A program made the translations under genes and the position numbers. Source: Thermoplasmatota archaeon (GTDB lineage Archaea; Thermoplasmatota; Thermoplasmata; Lutacidiplasmatales; JAMCUS01). From it: a stretch of DNA of 64,000 bases. Within the stretch, counting starts at the first letter, position 1. Every line of letters starts with the position of its first letter. Below the pieces are notes generated by a model. The model saw only the letters and a list, made by a program, of their open reading frames with translations, was not told the DNA's origin and searched no databases. Positions 38,673-47,133 of the stretch are shown here, piece by piece. Location of the stretch: the NCBI GenBank assembly GCA_023379385.1, contig JAMCUS010000019.1:1-64000 (forward strand), written 5' to 3'.

Positions 38673-39233
38673 TCAAAAAATTACGGGGTCCCTGTAATTG
38701 TCTGATATCTTTCTAAATTCACTTCTCTCACATACTTTACAGTACAGAACCTTATCCCTTCTTTCCATTATGTTCCTGCATTTAGTACAGTATCCGATGA
38801 GTACCCCCATTCCGTTATCAATTATACTCAATTCCAGTGGATTCAATCGGATAACTGATGCACGTATTATATCTCCTATTCTTATGTACAAAGAAAAGTC
38901 CTTTGCATAACCATGTATAACTTTGGAAATATGAATCACACCTTCATACTTTCCGGTAAGCATCTCCTTTCTTCCTTCGATGAAGTATACAGTTATGCCT
39001 GCAGTGGATTGCTTTACGTCGTCAACTGCACCATAAACTATGCTGTTAAGAGGAATGCTTTCCATATTATGGAATGGTATTACTGAAATTATCCTCTCTT
39101 TACCATCTATTTTAATACGCCCTATAACCGACGCGAAAAGCTTTCCGTTAAACTCATATGTACCATTTCCTGGAATATACTCTTCAGCGATAGCTACTTC
39201 ATCTCCAGGGTATACAACTGCATTAGAATCCAT
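38673..39233 (-). CDS. csl4: Exosome subunit Csl4
   Basis: 186 residues. Csl4 is an RNA-binding cap protein of the archaeal exosome, the 3'-5' RNA degradation complex. An N-terminal domain opens with VVYPGDEVAIAEEYIPGNGT. An S1-like OB domain spans about 60-140 (IVYGAVDDVKQST, HISKVIHGYAKDFSLYIRIGD). A C-terminal zinc ribbon has CTKCRNIM and LYCKVCERSEF, four Cys ligands. It lies 18 bp from the CoaD-like gene and 21 bp from the methylase gene upstream, consistent with one operon. Confidence 0.93.
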   Translation of the reverse strand: MDSNAVVYPGDEVAIAEEYIPGNGTYEFNGKLFASVIGRIKIDGKERIISVIPFHNMESIPLNSIVYGAVDDVKQSTAGITVYFIEGRKEMLTGKYEGVIHISKVIHGYAKDFSLYIRIGDIIRASVIRLNPLELSIIDNGMGVLIGYCTKCRNIMERRDKVLYCKVCERSEFRKISDNYRDPVIF

Positions 39234-39254
39234 TTTTTCACCCTTTTATTTGAC

Positions 39255-39863
39255 TTAATTTTTTGTTATTTTACATGCAACTATATCTATATATTCAACC
39301 TTTTTGGAATGGAATTTATACATATACGGTATTGGCAGGGTATATTTTTGATTCCAGTTGATGATACCACCCAGTTCCCTTACATATTTTGTTACAAAAT
39401 CATAACCCTTGAAGTTGTGTATGGAATATATCGTATCAGATAACTCCATTGCCTTGGATATAAATAATCTGTCCGCTCCTTTTTTTTGTGATCCGAAAGG
39501 TGGATTTTCTATAACGCAGTCAATAGATCTGAATGATACTGTTGATACGTCTGCTTTAACAAAATTTATGAGACTATGATTAATTTTACCATTTCTTTTA
39601 GCTACGTAAAGGGACTCCATATCTATATCTACCCCAGTAACAGAACGTGCATTCAGGAGATAGGCACCTATTGCAATAATACCATTGCCTGTTCCCTGAT
39701 CTACGATCACCTTGTCTTCTATATCTCCTTCCAAATATGCCCTGATCAGTATGTCCGAAGCGATCTCTCCGGATAAGCAATACTGCTCCAAAGCAACTTT
39801 GGGATTGTCCACCTTTTCCAGGTTATCGAGTATAATTGCAAGTTTTTTTTTATTAATTTTCAT
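39255..39863 (-). CDS. METTL5-like N6-adenine RNA methyltransferase
   Basis: 202 residues, Rossmann-fold SAM methyltransferase. VIVDQGTGNGIIAIGAYLLNA near residue 53 binds SAM, GVDIDMESLYVAKRN is the acidic ribose loop, and VIENPPFGSQKKGADRLFI carries NPPF, the catalytic motif of N6-adenine methylases. Family members related to METTL5 modify rRNA. ALEQYCLSGEIASDIL at the N-terminus matches the group. It starts 28 bp after the 3' end of tRNA-Leu and leads an operon with csl4 and the CoaD-like gene, so tRNA and mRNA could share a transcript. Confidence 0.88.
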   Translation of the reverse strand: MKINKKKLAIILDNLEKVDNPKVALEQYCLSGEIASDILIRAYLEGDIEDKVIVDQGTGNGIIAIGAYLLNARSVTGVDIDMESLYVAKRNGKINHSLINFVKADVSTVSFRSIDCVIENPPFGSQKKGADRLFISKAMELSDTIYSIHNFKGYDFVTKYVRELGGIINWNQKYTLPIPYMYKFHSKKVEYIDIVACKITKN

Positions 39864-39891
39864 ATATACGTTGAAATGTTTTAATAACAGA

Positions 39892-40025
39892 TGCGGGGAG
39901 CCGGATTTTCAGTATTCCTTTGAACCGGCGAATGCCTACGCAACAGGATTTCTTATCATTAATCTTAAGTCCTGCACCGTTGGTCTATAACCAGGGTATA
40001 TTTAACCAGGCTTAGCTATCCCCGC
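39892..40025 (-). tRNA. tRNA-Leu (anticodon UAA) with three introns
   Basis: 134 bases, 85 after removing three inferred introns. Acceptor GCGGGGA/TCCCCGC, discriminator A. Anticodon stem CAGGA/TCCTG, loop CTTAAGA, variable arm TGC-GTAG-GCA, T stem GCCGG/CCGGC. Intron 1 (22 nt, 39980-40001) lies in the D-loop between positions 21 and 22: central helix GGTT/GACC, inner helix TATA/TATA, bulges AA|A and AA|C. Intron 2 (14 nt, 39950-39963) is at 37/38: central helix CTTA/TAAG. Intron 3 (13 nt, 39906-39918) is at 59/60 in the T-loop: TTCA/TGAA, bulges AA|G and AA|T. Splicing restores loop TTCAAAT. Without the introns no normal cloverleaf forms. The D-loop junction is the least certain, since its outer helix is weak. 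Confidence 0.9.
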
Positions 40026-40431
40026 ATTATGAGATGATAATCCATGAATGGTATCCCTACCATTATCACGACATGCCTTAGATGGATACTCCAGTCTCCT
40101 TTGCACCGTGAAGATCCGTACATTCCGTTATTATTCACGCATCGTTGCCAGCAGTTGATCAGTATCAGGAATGGTTTTATACCGTTTCCAAAGACATTAA
40201 TTTATACAGTTCACGATTTTTATGATGATTGTTTCAGTATATTTCCAAACAACTTTAAAATATAAAATCCTTTTGCAATTTATCTCATTTCCTAAAAATA
40301 TAATTTTTGTTCAGTATTGAAGTTAATTTATGGATAGATAATACAAATCTTTTAATAACTGTTAACCGTTAATTGGAGTTGGTGTTATAACTATCAATAA
40401 TTTCGTATCGTAAGGATATACGGGAGGTTGT
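40026..40431. other. Intergenic region between tRNA-Leu and the pilin gene
   Basis: 406 bp. The left part must contain the tRNA-Leu promoter (minus strand). The right end carries AACTGTTAACCGTTAATT, a partial palindrome near 40357-40374, about 60 bp before the pilin start. A 73-residue plus-strand frame at 40044 lacks any supporting feature. Nothing else was recognised. Confidence 0.5.
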
Positions 40432-41103
40432 ATGCATTACAGAAAGCTGGTAAAAAAAAGAGGTGTGTCTACAGTTATAGCAACTCTTTTGCTGGTTGCC
40501 ATAACTGTGGTATTGGCGGGTGTACTGTTTGTTATGGTTACTGGATTGGTTAAGACACCTCCTTATACACCTGTTAACGTTTCATTTTATGATACTACCA
40601 GAGCTGCTTATGGATCATGGGGATCATCCACTAATCCTGAATATACAATTATTGAGAACGTATCCATAATGAGTACTTCATCGTCTGTTCCCATTGGAGA
40701 TGTTGGTTTTTCTATTGTAAATAGTGCAAATGGCACATCTATACCACTCCCTGAAGGAAATTACCCTACATGTCCGTATATTTTGATAGATTACTGGAAT
40801 GCCACTGGTAAGTTTATGGGTCAGTATGACATATATGGAAACTGGTGTTCCATACCTGCCAACACGAATGGGCAATGGCAATCGTTAAGTTGCCCACCCT
40901 CAATTTACGGAACTAGCAGCCAGCAGGTATGCTTCCAGGCTCCATCAAATTACCTGACCACAATGTTTGTGGGTGGTGGTTGGGTAACAATCATTTATAA
41001 TTCCGCGGTACCTCTTAGCCATACAACCTTCAGTGGTTATACGCTAGAGGTACATTCCATAGCAGGCACCACCACTATAAATGGTGCCATAGACCTGCAG
41101 TGA
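40432..41103 (+). CDS. Archaeal type IV pilin-like protein
   Basis: 223 residues. The N-terminus is a class III (prepilin) signal: a basic KLVKKRG, cleavage expected after this Gly, then the hydrophobic VSTVIATLLLVAITVVLAGV helix that forms the filament core. The mature domain is Ser/Thr/Tyr/Asn-rich and beta-type, with two close Cys pairs (around CPYI/WCS and SCPP/VCFQ) that might form disulfides outside the cell. Similar proteins assemble adhesion pili or surface appendages. GGGAGG stands 4 bases before the ATG. No pilus ATPase or membrane gene is nearby. Confidence 0.82.
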   Translation: MHYRKLVKKRGVSTVIATLLLVAITVVLAGVLFVMVTGLVKTPPYTPVNVSFYDTTRAAYGSWGSSTNPEYTIIENVSIMSTSSSVPIGDVGFSIVNSANGTSIPLPEGNYPTCPYILIDYWNATGKFMGQYDIYGNWCSIPANTNGQWQSLSCPPSIYGTSSQQVCFQAPSNYLTTMFVGGGWVTIIYNSAVPLSHTTFSGYTLEVHSIAGTTTINGAIDLQ

Positions 41104-41237
41104 ACAGAGTATACAGAACTATTCTACAATTGGAATTTAGCTTTGATTACATAAAATCACTCTCTATTTCTGTTCCGTTGCACAAAAGGAAAATAATATT
41201 AGTACAATTGTTATAATCTCCAATGAGTGTGTAGTGA

Positions 41238-43556
41238 ATGAAGCATATATATTGGTTGAACGAGCTAAGAAAGGATGATATAGAGATTGGTGGTGGAAAA
41301 GCGGTAAATCTGGGTGAACTGATAAGCTTTGGTATAAATGTACCGGAAGGATTTGTAATAACCACCGAAACATTCAATCTTTATACTATAGAGAACGGCA
41401 TAGACGGTTATATAAAAGAAAAATTGAGCAAGATTCCTGAGAATCAATCTGTTATTGATACAATATCCAATGAAATAAAAGAGCGTTACGTGAATGGAAA
41501 AATGTCTGAGGATATAAAAGCGGAGATCCTTTCATCGTATAACCGTTTATCCAAAGAATTTTCTGGAATGTTTGTGGCTGTGAGATCCTCTGCTATAACA
41601 GAGGATATGGTGAATTCAAGTTTTGCAGGCCAGCAGGATACGTATCTTAATATAAAGGGCGAACATGAGCTCATTGAAGCCGTTAAAAAATGCTGGGCTT
41701 CTCTATATACCAGCAGAGTTATACTGTACAGAGAAAAACACAGGATACCAGTGTCCAATCTCAAAATTGCTGTTGTTGTGCAGAAAATGGTTAATTCAGA
41801 TAGCAGTGGTGTCATGTTAACGCAAAATCCAACAAATGGAAAAGATGAAGTGATGATTGAAGGTATTCTGGGCCTAGGAGAGGCAATTGTGAGCGGAGAA
41901 GTAACGCCAGATAACTATGTTGTATCTAAAAATCCTTTATCAATCAATAGCAAGGTTATAAATAAGCAGGTACATAAGATTGTTAAGTCAGAAAATGGTG
42001 GCGTTAAAAGGGTAACCCTTGATGAGGAAAAAGATAAAGAAAAGATAAGTGATAGCGATATCATAGAATTGACCAAAAATGGCATTGCCATTGAAAAGCA
42101 TTACGGGAAACCGATGGATATTGAATGGGCAATTGAACGTGGCAAGATATACATTGTTCAGGCCAGACCGATAACAGCAGTTGGAGGTGGTAATATAAAG
42201 ATGAAACCAAAAGAAGGTAATGAAGCCGGAAAAATATTGATTAAAGGATTAAGTGCTAGTCCAGGTAAAGCTACAGGAACGGTTAAGGTGGTTCATGACC
42301 TGTCAGAACTTAAAGATGTTAAAGAAGGCGATATACTGGTAACCGTTATGACAACACCTGATATGGTAATGGCAATGACAAAAGCGAAGGGAATTGTGAC
42401 GGATGAGGGTGGTATGACCTGCCATGCTGCCATTGTATCCAGAGAGCTAGGTGTTCCATGCATAGTTGGTACGAAAAATGGGACCTCTGTTCTTAAAGAC
42501 GGTATGGTTGTTAGTGTTGATGGTTCTGTAGGTAGTGTATCACTCGGCACGTATGAGTCAGAGGAAAAAACAAATAAGGAAACATCTGTAAACCATGGAG
42601 ATGGCCTATCCATAACTGTGCCTGTAACAGCCACAAAAGTGATGGTCAATATTGGAATTCCTGAAAAGGCAGATGAATATTCAAAATTACCGGTTGAGGG
42701 TGTCGGACTTATGAGAGTTGAATTCATATTGACAAGCTACGTCAAGGAGCACCCATTATATTTAATAAAAAATAATAAAGAAAAAGAGTTTGTAGATAGG
42801 CTAGCAGAAGGCATATCCAAGGTATCCAGGGCTTTTTATCCAAGACCAGTAATTGTCAGAACGAGTGACTTCAAAACCAACGAGTACAGAGGTATGACGG
42901 GCGGCACTGAGTTTGAACCTGAAGAATCAAATCCTATGATAGGATGGAGAGGTTGCTCCAGATATGTATCAAACATGTACAGGAATGCGTTTTTACTGGA
43001 GTTGGAGGCTATAAAAAAGGTAAGAAATGAGATGGGTTTAAAGAACACCTGGGTTATGCTTCCTTTTGTCAGGAATATTGTTGAGTTAGAGAAAATCATA
43101 GAGATGATGAAGTCTGCAGGTCTTGAACGTAATCCAGATTTTAAATTATACCTCATGGCAGAAGTTCCATCCATAATATTCATGGCCGATCTCTTTTCCA
43201 AATATTGTGATGGATTCTCAATAGGTTCAAATGATTTAACGCAGCTTATAATGGGTGCAGACAGGGACTCAGAGGTTTTGGGATCCATGGGTTATTTTGA
43301 TGAAAGAAACGAAGCAATTAAAAGAGCCATAAGCCATCTTATAAAGGTAGCACATGAACACGGAAGGGTAGTATCTATATGTGGTCAGGCTCCGTCTGTA
43401 TATCCTGAATTTACAGAATTTCTTGTAGAGGAAGGTATTGACTCAATATCTCTCAATCCAGATACTGTCATTAAAACGATAAGACTTATTGCATCCTCGG
43501 AACAGAAAATGGTTTTGAAATCTATAAAAAGAAACAGATCTGATGTACTGAATTAA
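41238..43556 (+). CDS. ppsA: Phosphoenolpyruvate synthase
   Basis: 772 residues. It converts pyruvate, ATP and water to PEP, AMP and phosphate, the entry to gluconeogenesis. The N-terminal ATP-grasp domain shows GGKAVNLGELISFG near residue 18, VRSSAITEDMVNSSFAGQQD, and MDIEWAIERGKIYIVQARP near 300. The swivelling His domain has GGMTCHAAIVSRELG with phospho-acceptor His396. The C-terminal TIM barrel has VRTSDFKTNEYRGMTGG, FSIGSNDLTQL and SICGQAPS with its active-site Cys. All catalytic elements are intact. A small ferredoxin gene follows 31 bp later. Confidence 0.96.
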   Translation: MKHIYWLNELRKDDIEIGGGKAVNLGELISFGINVPEGFVITTETFNLYTIENGIDGYIKEKLSKIPENQSVIDTISNEIKERYVNGKMSEDIKAEILSSYNRLSKEFSGMFVAVRSSAITEDMVNSSFAGQQDTYLNIKGEHELIEAVKKCWASLYTSRVILYREKHRIPVSNLKIAVVVQKMVNSDSSGVMLTQNPTNGKDEVMIEGILGLGEAIVSGEVTPDNYVVSKNPLSINSKVINKQVHKIVKSENGGVKRVTLDEEKDKEKISDSDIIELTKNGIAIEKHYGKPMDIEWAIERGKIYIVQARPITAVGGGNIKMKPKEGNEAGKILIKGLSASPGKATGTVKVVHDLSELKDVKEGDILVTVMTTPDMVMAMTKAKGIVTDEGGMTCHAAIVSRELGVPCIVGTKNGTSVLKDGMVVSVDGSVGSVSLGTYESEEKTNKETSVNHGDGLSITVPVTATKVMVNIGIPEKADEYSKLPVEGVGLMRVEFILTSYVKEHPLYLIKNNKEKEFVDRLAEGISKVSRAFYPRPVIVRTSDFKTNEYRGMTGGTEFEPEESNPMIGWRGCSRYVSNMYRNAFLLELEAIKKVRNEMGLKNTWVMLPFVRNIVELEKIIEMMKSAGLERNPDFKLYLMAEVPSIIFMADLFSKYCDGFSIGSNDLTQLIMGADRDSEVLGSMGYFDERNEAIKRAISHLIKVAHEHGRVVSICGQAPSVYPEFTEFLVEEGIDSISLNPDTVIKTIRLIASSEQKMVLKSIKRNRSDVLN

Positions 43557-43587
43557 ACATTTTATAAACATTTTATTTATAAATAAC

Positions 43588-43764
43588 ATGAAAAAATTAA
43601 ATATAGATACCAGTAAATGTACGCTGTGCGGTATATGCGTAGCAATCTGTCCATACGATGCTATCAGTATAAATAAAATTCAGTTAACGATAGTCCATGA
43701 CAAATGTACTTTATGTCTCAAATGCATAAGAAAATGCCCCACAGGTTCATTTTATCTGGAATGA
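43588..43764 (+). CDS. Small 2[4Fe-4S] ferredoxin
   Basis: 58 residues, ATG 43588 to TGA 43764. Two complete cluster motifs are visible: CTLCGICVAICP (Cys 11, 14, 17, 21) and CTLCLKCIRKCP (Cys 40, 43, 46, 50), the bacterial-type dicluster pattern with the internal duplication obvious. It lacks the N-terminal extension and zinc site of the abundant Thermoplasma ferredoxin. It lies 31 bp after ppsA, so it may be co-transcribed and donate or accept electrons for pyruvate metabolism (inference). Confidence 0.92.
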   Translation: MKKLNIDTSKCTLCGICVAICPYDAISINKIQLTIVHDKCTLCLKCIRKCPTGSFYLE

Positions 43765-43842
43765 ACCGATCCCCGCAAGTATGTTAATCATGAACATATA
43801 CTTAACTAAACCTTTTTTTATTTTAATAACCATATCCCATCT

Positions 43843-45303
43843 ATGAGAGTCTTATCTCTTTTTTATGATGATGCAGATGCTCCTCATGAATTAATAAACA
43901 GATTCAGCGATGTTGATGCCGTCGAGCTCAGGCTAGATAAAATAAGGTCCGTTGAACAGGTGCCTGACATACGTAAAATAACAGAAATGCCTGTTATCGC
44001 TACCTTCAGATCTACAAGTGAATCTGGTTTTTTTACATCAACAGGCATTAAAAGAAAAAAATTTATCATAAATGCATTAGAAAAGGAATATGATTATGTT
44101 GATATTGAATACAAAAACGACATAGAATTTATAAATGATTTTTTAAAATATAACAGAAAATCAAAAATTATTATCTCAATGCACAGAACAAAAGAGATAA
44201 ATTTATCAAAAATCTATAACATCTTAAAAAAAATAATGGTTTATGATGCAGATTTCATAAAAATTGTTGTGCCAGTAAAAGATACAGCAATGGCATGCGA
44301 ATTATTGAGCTTTTCTGATATGCATTACAACAAAAAAATTACGATATTGTCCAATAAGAGATGCAATGGTTTAATGAGAGCTGTCGCAGCAAGAGATGAA
44401 AATAAACTTTCATTTGGATACGCAGAATCATATCAATCACATTCACCAGCTATACCACCCATCACCTCCATAATTAAGATAAACAAAACTACACCGTTTT
44501 TTGGATTGATAGGATGGCCACTTCTATACTCACTTTCACCCTATTTTCTAAAAAAAATATACAGGGGTAGAGGTATTGATGTACCCTATCTTTTATTACC
44601 TGTAAAACGTAAAAGGAGTTTGGGGATGGTAATTGAAAACCTTCATCAATTAAATTTTATGGGTATAAACGTAACGACACCATACAAAGAAGAGGTTATA
44701 CAATACCTGGATATGGTGGATTCAATAGCTGAAAAAACAAGATCGGTAAGTACTGTAAATTTGACCAATACATTGTACGGATTTAATATGGATTATCACG
44801 CCCTTAAGAGAATTTTGGAAGACAGAGTTATAAATGGGTCCAGAGCGATCATTCTTGGATCTGGAGGCGCTTCAAGAACCGCGATAGTTCTTATGAAAGA
44901 ATTTGGCTACGATGTCCATGTTAAATCAAGAAATAAAAACAGATTGAAAAAGATCATGAAAGAATATGACATAAAAGAGGACAATGGGCTGCCATACGAT
45001 CTCATTATAAATGGCACTGTAGTAGGGTATAGTGCTGATAAGTTCCCTTACAGGCTTCCTAGAATAGCCAAAAATGGCATAGCTATAGATTTCGTTTATA
45101 AAGAAAAAGGTGATTCTCCGTTTGTTAAAGCTATGAAACAGGATGGTTGCAGAAATATTGTAAGAGGGGAAGAGCTAGTTGCATATCATGCAATTCTTTC
45201 ATTTGAAAAGTGGTTTAACGCTGTTCTGACTAAGAATGAAGTTAATAATGTTATTGCAAATATTGCCAACACAAAAAAAGAAAATTTACACGATTATTCA
45301 TAA
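43843..45303 (+). CDS. aroDE: Bifunctional 3-dehydroquinate dehydratase / shikimate dehydrogenase
   Basis: 486 residues, fusing two consecutive shikimate-pathway enzymes. Residues 1-210 are type I dehydroquinase: AVELRLDKIR (Glu/Arg substrate binding), IISMHRTKE (catalytic His) and FIKIVVPVKD (Schiff-base Lys). Residues 218-475 are AroE: FFGLIGWPLLYSLSPYF, GINVTTPYKEEV (catalytic Lys), GFNMDYHALKRIL (normally NTD; Thr is replaced by Met, Asp kept), ILGSGGASRTAI (NADP fold) and INGTVVGYSADKFP. Both active sites look usable. The fusion makes dehydroquinate to shikimate a one-protein step. The start ATG at 43843 is 79 bp after the ferredoxin stop. Confidence 0.92.
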   Translation: MRVLSLFYDDADAPHELINRFSDVDAVELRLDKIRSVEQVPDIRKITEMPVIATFRSTSESGFFTSTGIKRKKFIINALEKEYDYVDIEYKNDIEFINDFLKYNRKSKIIISMHRTKEINLSKIYNILKKIMVYDADFIKIVVPVKDTAMACELLSFSDMHYNKKITILSNKRCNGLMRAVAARDENKLSFGYAESYQSHSPAIPPITSIIKINKTTPFFGLIGWPLLYSLSPYFLKKIYRGRGIDVPYLLLPVKRKRSLGMVIENLHQLNFMGINVTTPYKEEVIQYLDMVDSIAEKTRSVSTVNLTNTLYGFNMDYHALKRILEDRVINGSRAIILGSGGASRTAIVLMKEFGYDVHVKSRNKNRLKKIMKEYDIKEDNGLPYDLIINGTVVGYSADKFPYRLPRIAKNGIAIDFVYKEKGDSPFVKAMKQDGCRNIVRGEELVAYHAILSFEKWFNAVLTKNEVNNVIANIANTKKENLHDYS

Positions 45304-45448
45304 ATACATGATACATAAATTTTATATTTAACGAAATTGTGGTAAGTGGCTGAAAGGCAGGGCTATGGGCATGACGTTTTTAACTACAGCGGGCATGGGG
45401 GTCCCTCTAGTAAGATAGGTAATGAAAGTGAGCAAAAAGTTTTTATAA

Positions 45449-45571
45449 TTATCTTTGGACATCCATCGTAAAGAAACTCTACCAAAATGGCAGGCAGGAA
45501 CTATGAAGCAGGAAGCTTCGCCAGTAACAGGTGTGGGGTTGTTTACCTTTTACCACGCCATTATGATATAA
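45449..45571 (+). pseudogene. TnpB C-terminal relic (second)
   Basis: The short open frame ending at 45571 encodes KETLPKWQAGTMKQEASP and then VTGVGL, a TnpB C-terminal tail. It shares GTMKQEA and the DNA core GAAGCAGGAAGCT with the relic at 15182-15301. Both loci also have GTGAGCAAAA(A)GTT 76-113 bp upstream. Stops interrupt the frame above 45449. It occupies the 298-bp gap between aroDE and the aspartase-like gene. Confidence 0.6.
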
Positions 45572-45601
45572 AAAAAATAAAAACAATAGAATATGAAAAT
45601 A

Positions 45602-47059
45602 TTAATTATGTTTTCTTTTTTTATTACTACCGGCTATACCCATCTCTGTAAGTTCAAAAGGATCAAAAATCTTTTTCACCAGGTTCCTGGAAAGTAGCCT
45701 CATCTCCATAACAACCTCCTCTATTTTTTTGTTTTCTTTCACCGCTTTTTTTACCACCTCTGCTGTTTTATCATAACCAATATATGGGTTCAGTGCAAGT
45801 GCTGCCCCGGTACTGCTATTAAACAATTCAGAAATTCTTTCAGTATTTGCCACAATTCCAGATATTGCCAGGTTAGAAACAGTTCTGATACTGTTTTTTA
45901 ATATTATAAGATTGTATATCAGGCAGTATCCTATCAAAGGCATCATAACGTTGAGTTCAAGCTGTCCAGCCTGAGATGCCATCATTATTGCAGTATCGTT
46001 ACCTATTACATGAAAAGATACCATGTTCATCATTTCAACAACTGAAGGATTGATTTTACCTGGCATTATAGATGAACCAGGCTGGACAGAAGGCAACTCT
46101 ATCTCTCCTATAGCTGTATCAGGGCCTGAATTCAATAATCTGAGATCGTTCGATATTTTTGTCATATCCACAGCAATCTCTCGCAGGGTGCCTGATAGAT
46201 CCAGAAAATCTGCAGTAGATTGGGTAGCTTCAGGCAAAAAATCTGTTTCATAGAATTTTGTATTCGTTAGTCTACTTATTATATTAACAACATATTTAAC
46301 ATATTTCGGATCGGCGTTCAATCCGGTACCTACTGCAGTTGCACCTATATTCAATTTGCATAATCTGTTCTGGCATTCAATTAATTTAGTTATATTCTTT
46401 TCTAACATTATTGACCATGCCTTGAATTCCTGCCCCAATCTAACAGGCGCCGCATCCATAAGGTGTGTCCTTCCAGGCTTGATTATATTATCAAATTCTG
46501 TTGCTTTGGAGTTAAGTGTATTTATAATCTGTTTCAATGCATCCATCAGCTGACTGGTAAGGTTCACTACAACGATTCTTATGGAGGTGGGGATAACGTC
46601 ATTTGTTGATTGGCTCATGTTAACATGATCGTTAGGATGTATCAATTTATAATCCCCTTTACTACCACCCAGTATCTCTATTGCCCTGTTCGCAATAACT
46701 TCATTAACATTCATATTGTGAGAGGTTCCAGCTCCTGCCTGGTATATATCCACTACAAACTGATCATCAAAATTCCCTGAAATTATATCGTCTGCGGCTT
46801 TCATTATTGCGTATGCCTTTTTCTTCTCCAGATGACCTGTTTTGTAATTCGCTTCTGCAGCAGCTCTCTTTACAATTGCAGTAGCTATTATGAATTCTTT
46901 AAACTGTTTTATTCCAGATACCTGAAAATTAATCCGTGCCCTTTCTGTTTGAGGACCCCAGTATGCACCAGCTGGAATTTCTACGCCACCCATATAATCA
47001 CGATCTATTCTGACACCCGCCTTGCTATTTTTGTTAATTTTATCAACATTCATTTTCAT
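45602..47059 (-). CDS. Aspartate ammonia-lyase / class II fumarase family enzyme (aspartase favoured)
   Basis: 485 residues. Both enzymes reversibly add or remove a group across fumarate: ammonia (aspartase) or water (fumarase). Shared signatures: GAYWGPQTERARINF, HPNDHVNMSQSTND near residue 145 and the flexible loop GSSIMPGKINPS near 332. YQAGAGTSHNMNVNEV, IGNDTAIMMASQAGQLELNVM and ALNPYIGYDKTAEV resemble aspartases more than fumarases, but MPGKINP is fumarase-like. A definite call needs phylogeny. Role: fumarate/aspartate metabolism beside the TCA cycle (aconitase lies 2 kb on). GAGGTGG precedes the ATG by 6 bases. Confidence 0.85.
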   Translation of the reverse strand: MKMNVDKINKNSKAGVRIDRDYMGGVEIPAGAYWGPQTERARINFQVSGIKQFKEFIIATAIVKRAAAEANYKTGHLEKKKAYAIMKAADDIISGNFDDQFVVDIYQAGAGTSHNMNVNEVIANRAIEILGGSKGDYKLIHPNDHVNMSQSTNDVIPTSIRIVVVNLTSQLMDALKQIINTLNSKATEFDNIIKPGRTHLMDAAPVRLGQEFKAWSIMLEKNITKLIECQNRLCKLNIGATAVGTGLNADPKYVKYVVNIISRLTNTKFYETDFLPEATQSTADFLDLSGTLREIAVDMTKISNDLRLLNSGPDTAIGEIELPSVQPGSSIMPGKINPSVVEMMNMVSFHVIGNDTAIMMASQAGQLELNVMMPLIGYCLIYNLIILKNSIRTVSNLAISGIVANTERISELFNSSTGAALALNPYIGYDKTAEVVKKAVKENKKIEEVVMEMRLLSRNLVKKIFDPFELTEMGIAGSNKKRKHN

Positions 47060-47133
47060 GACGTGCCACCTCTCATTGTCTGATGTGTTACATGTATAAC
47101 TCTATTATAACATCGAATTATCTAGGTTATGGT

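Noticed and set aside
40044-40265. 73-residue plus-strand frame between tRNA-Leu and the pilin
   Set aside because: No ribosome-binding site, no domain, Cys/Pro-rich odd composition; more likely chance.
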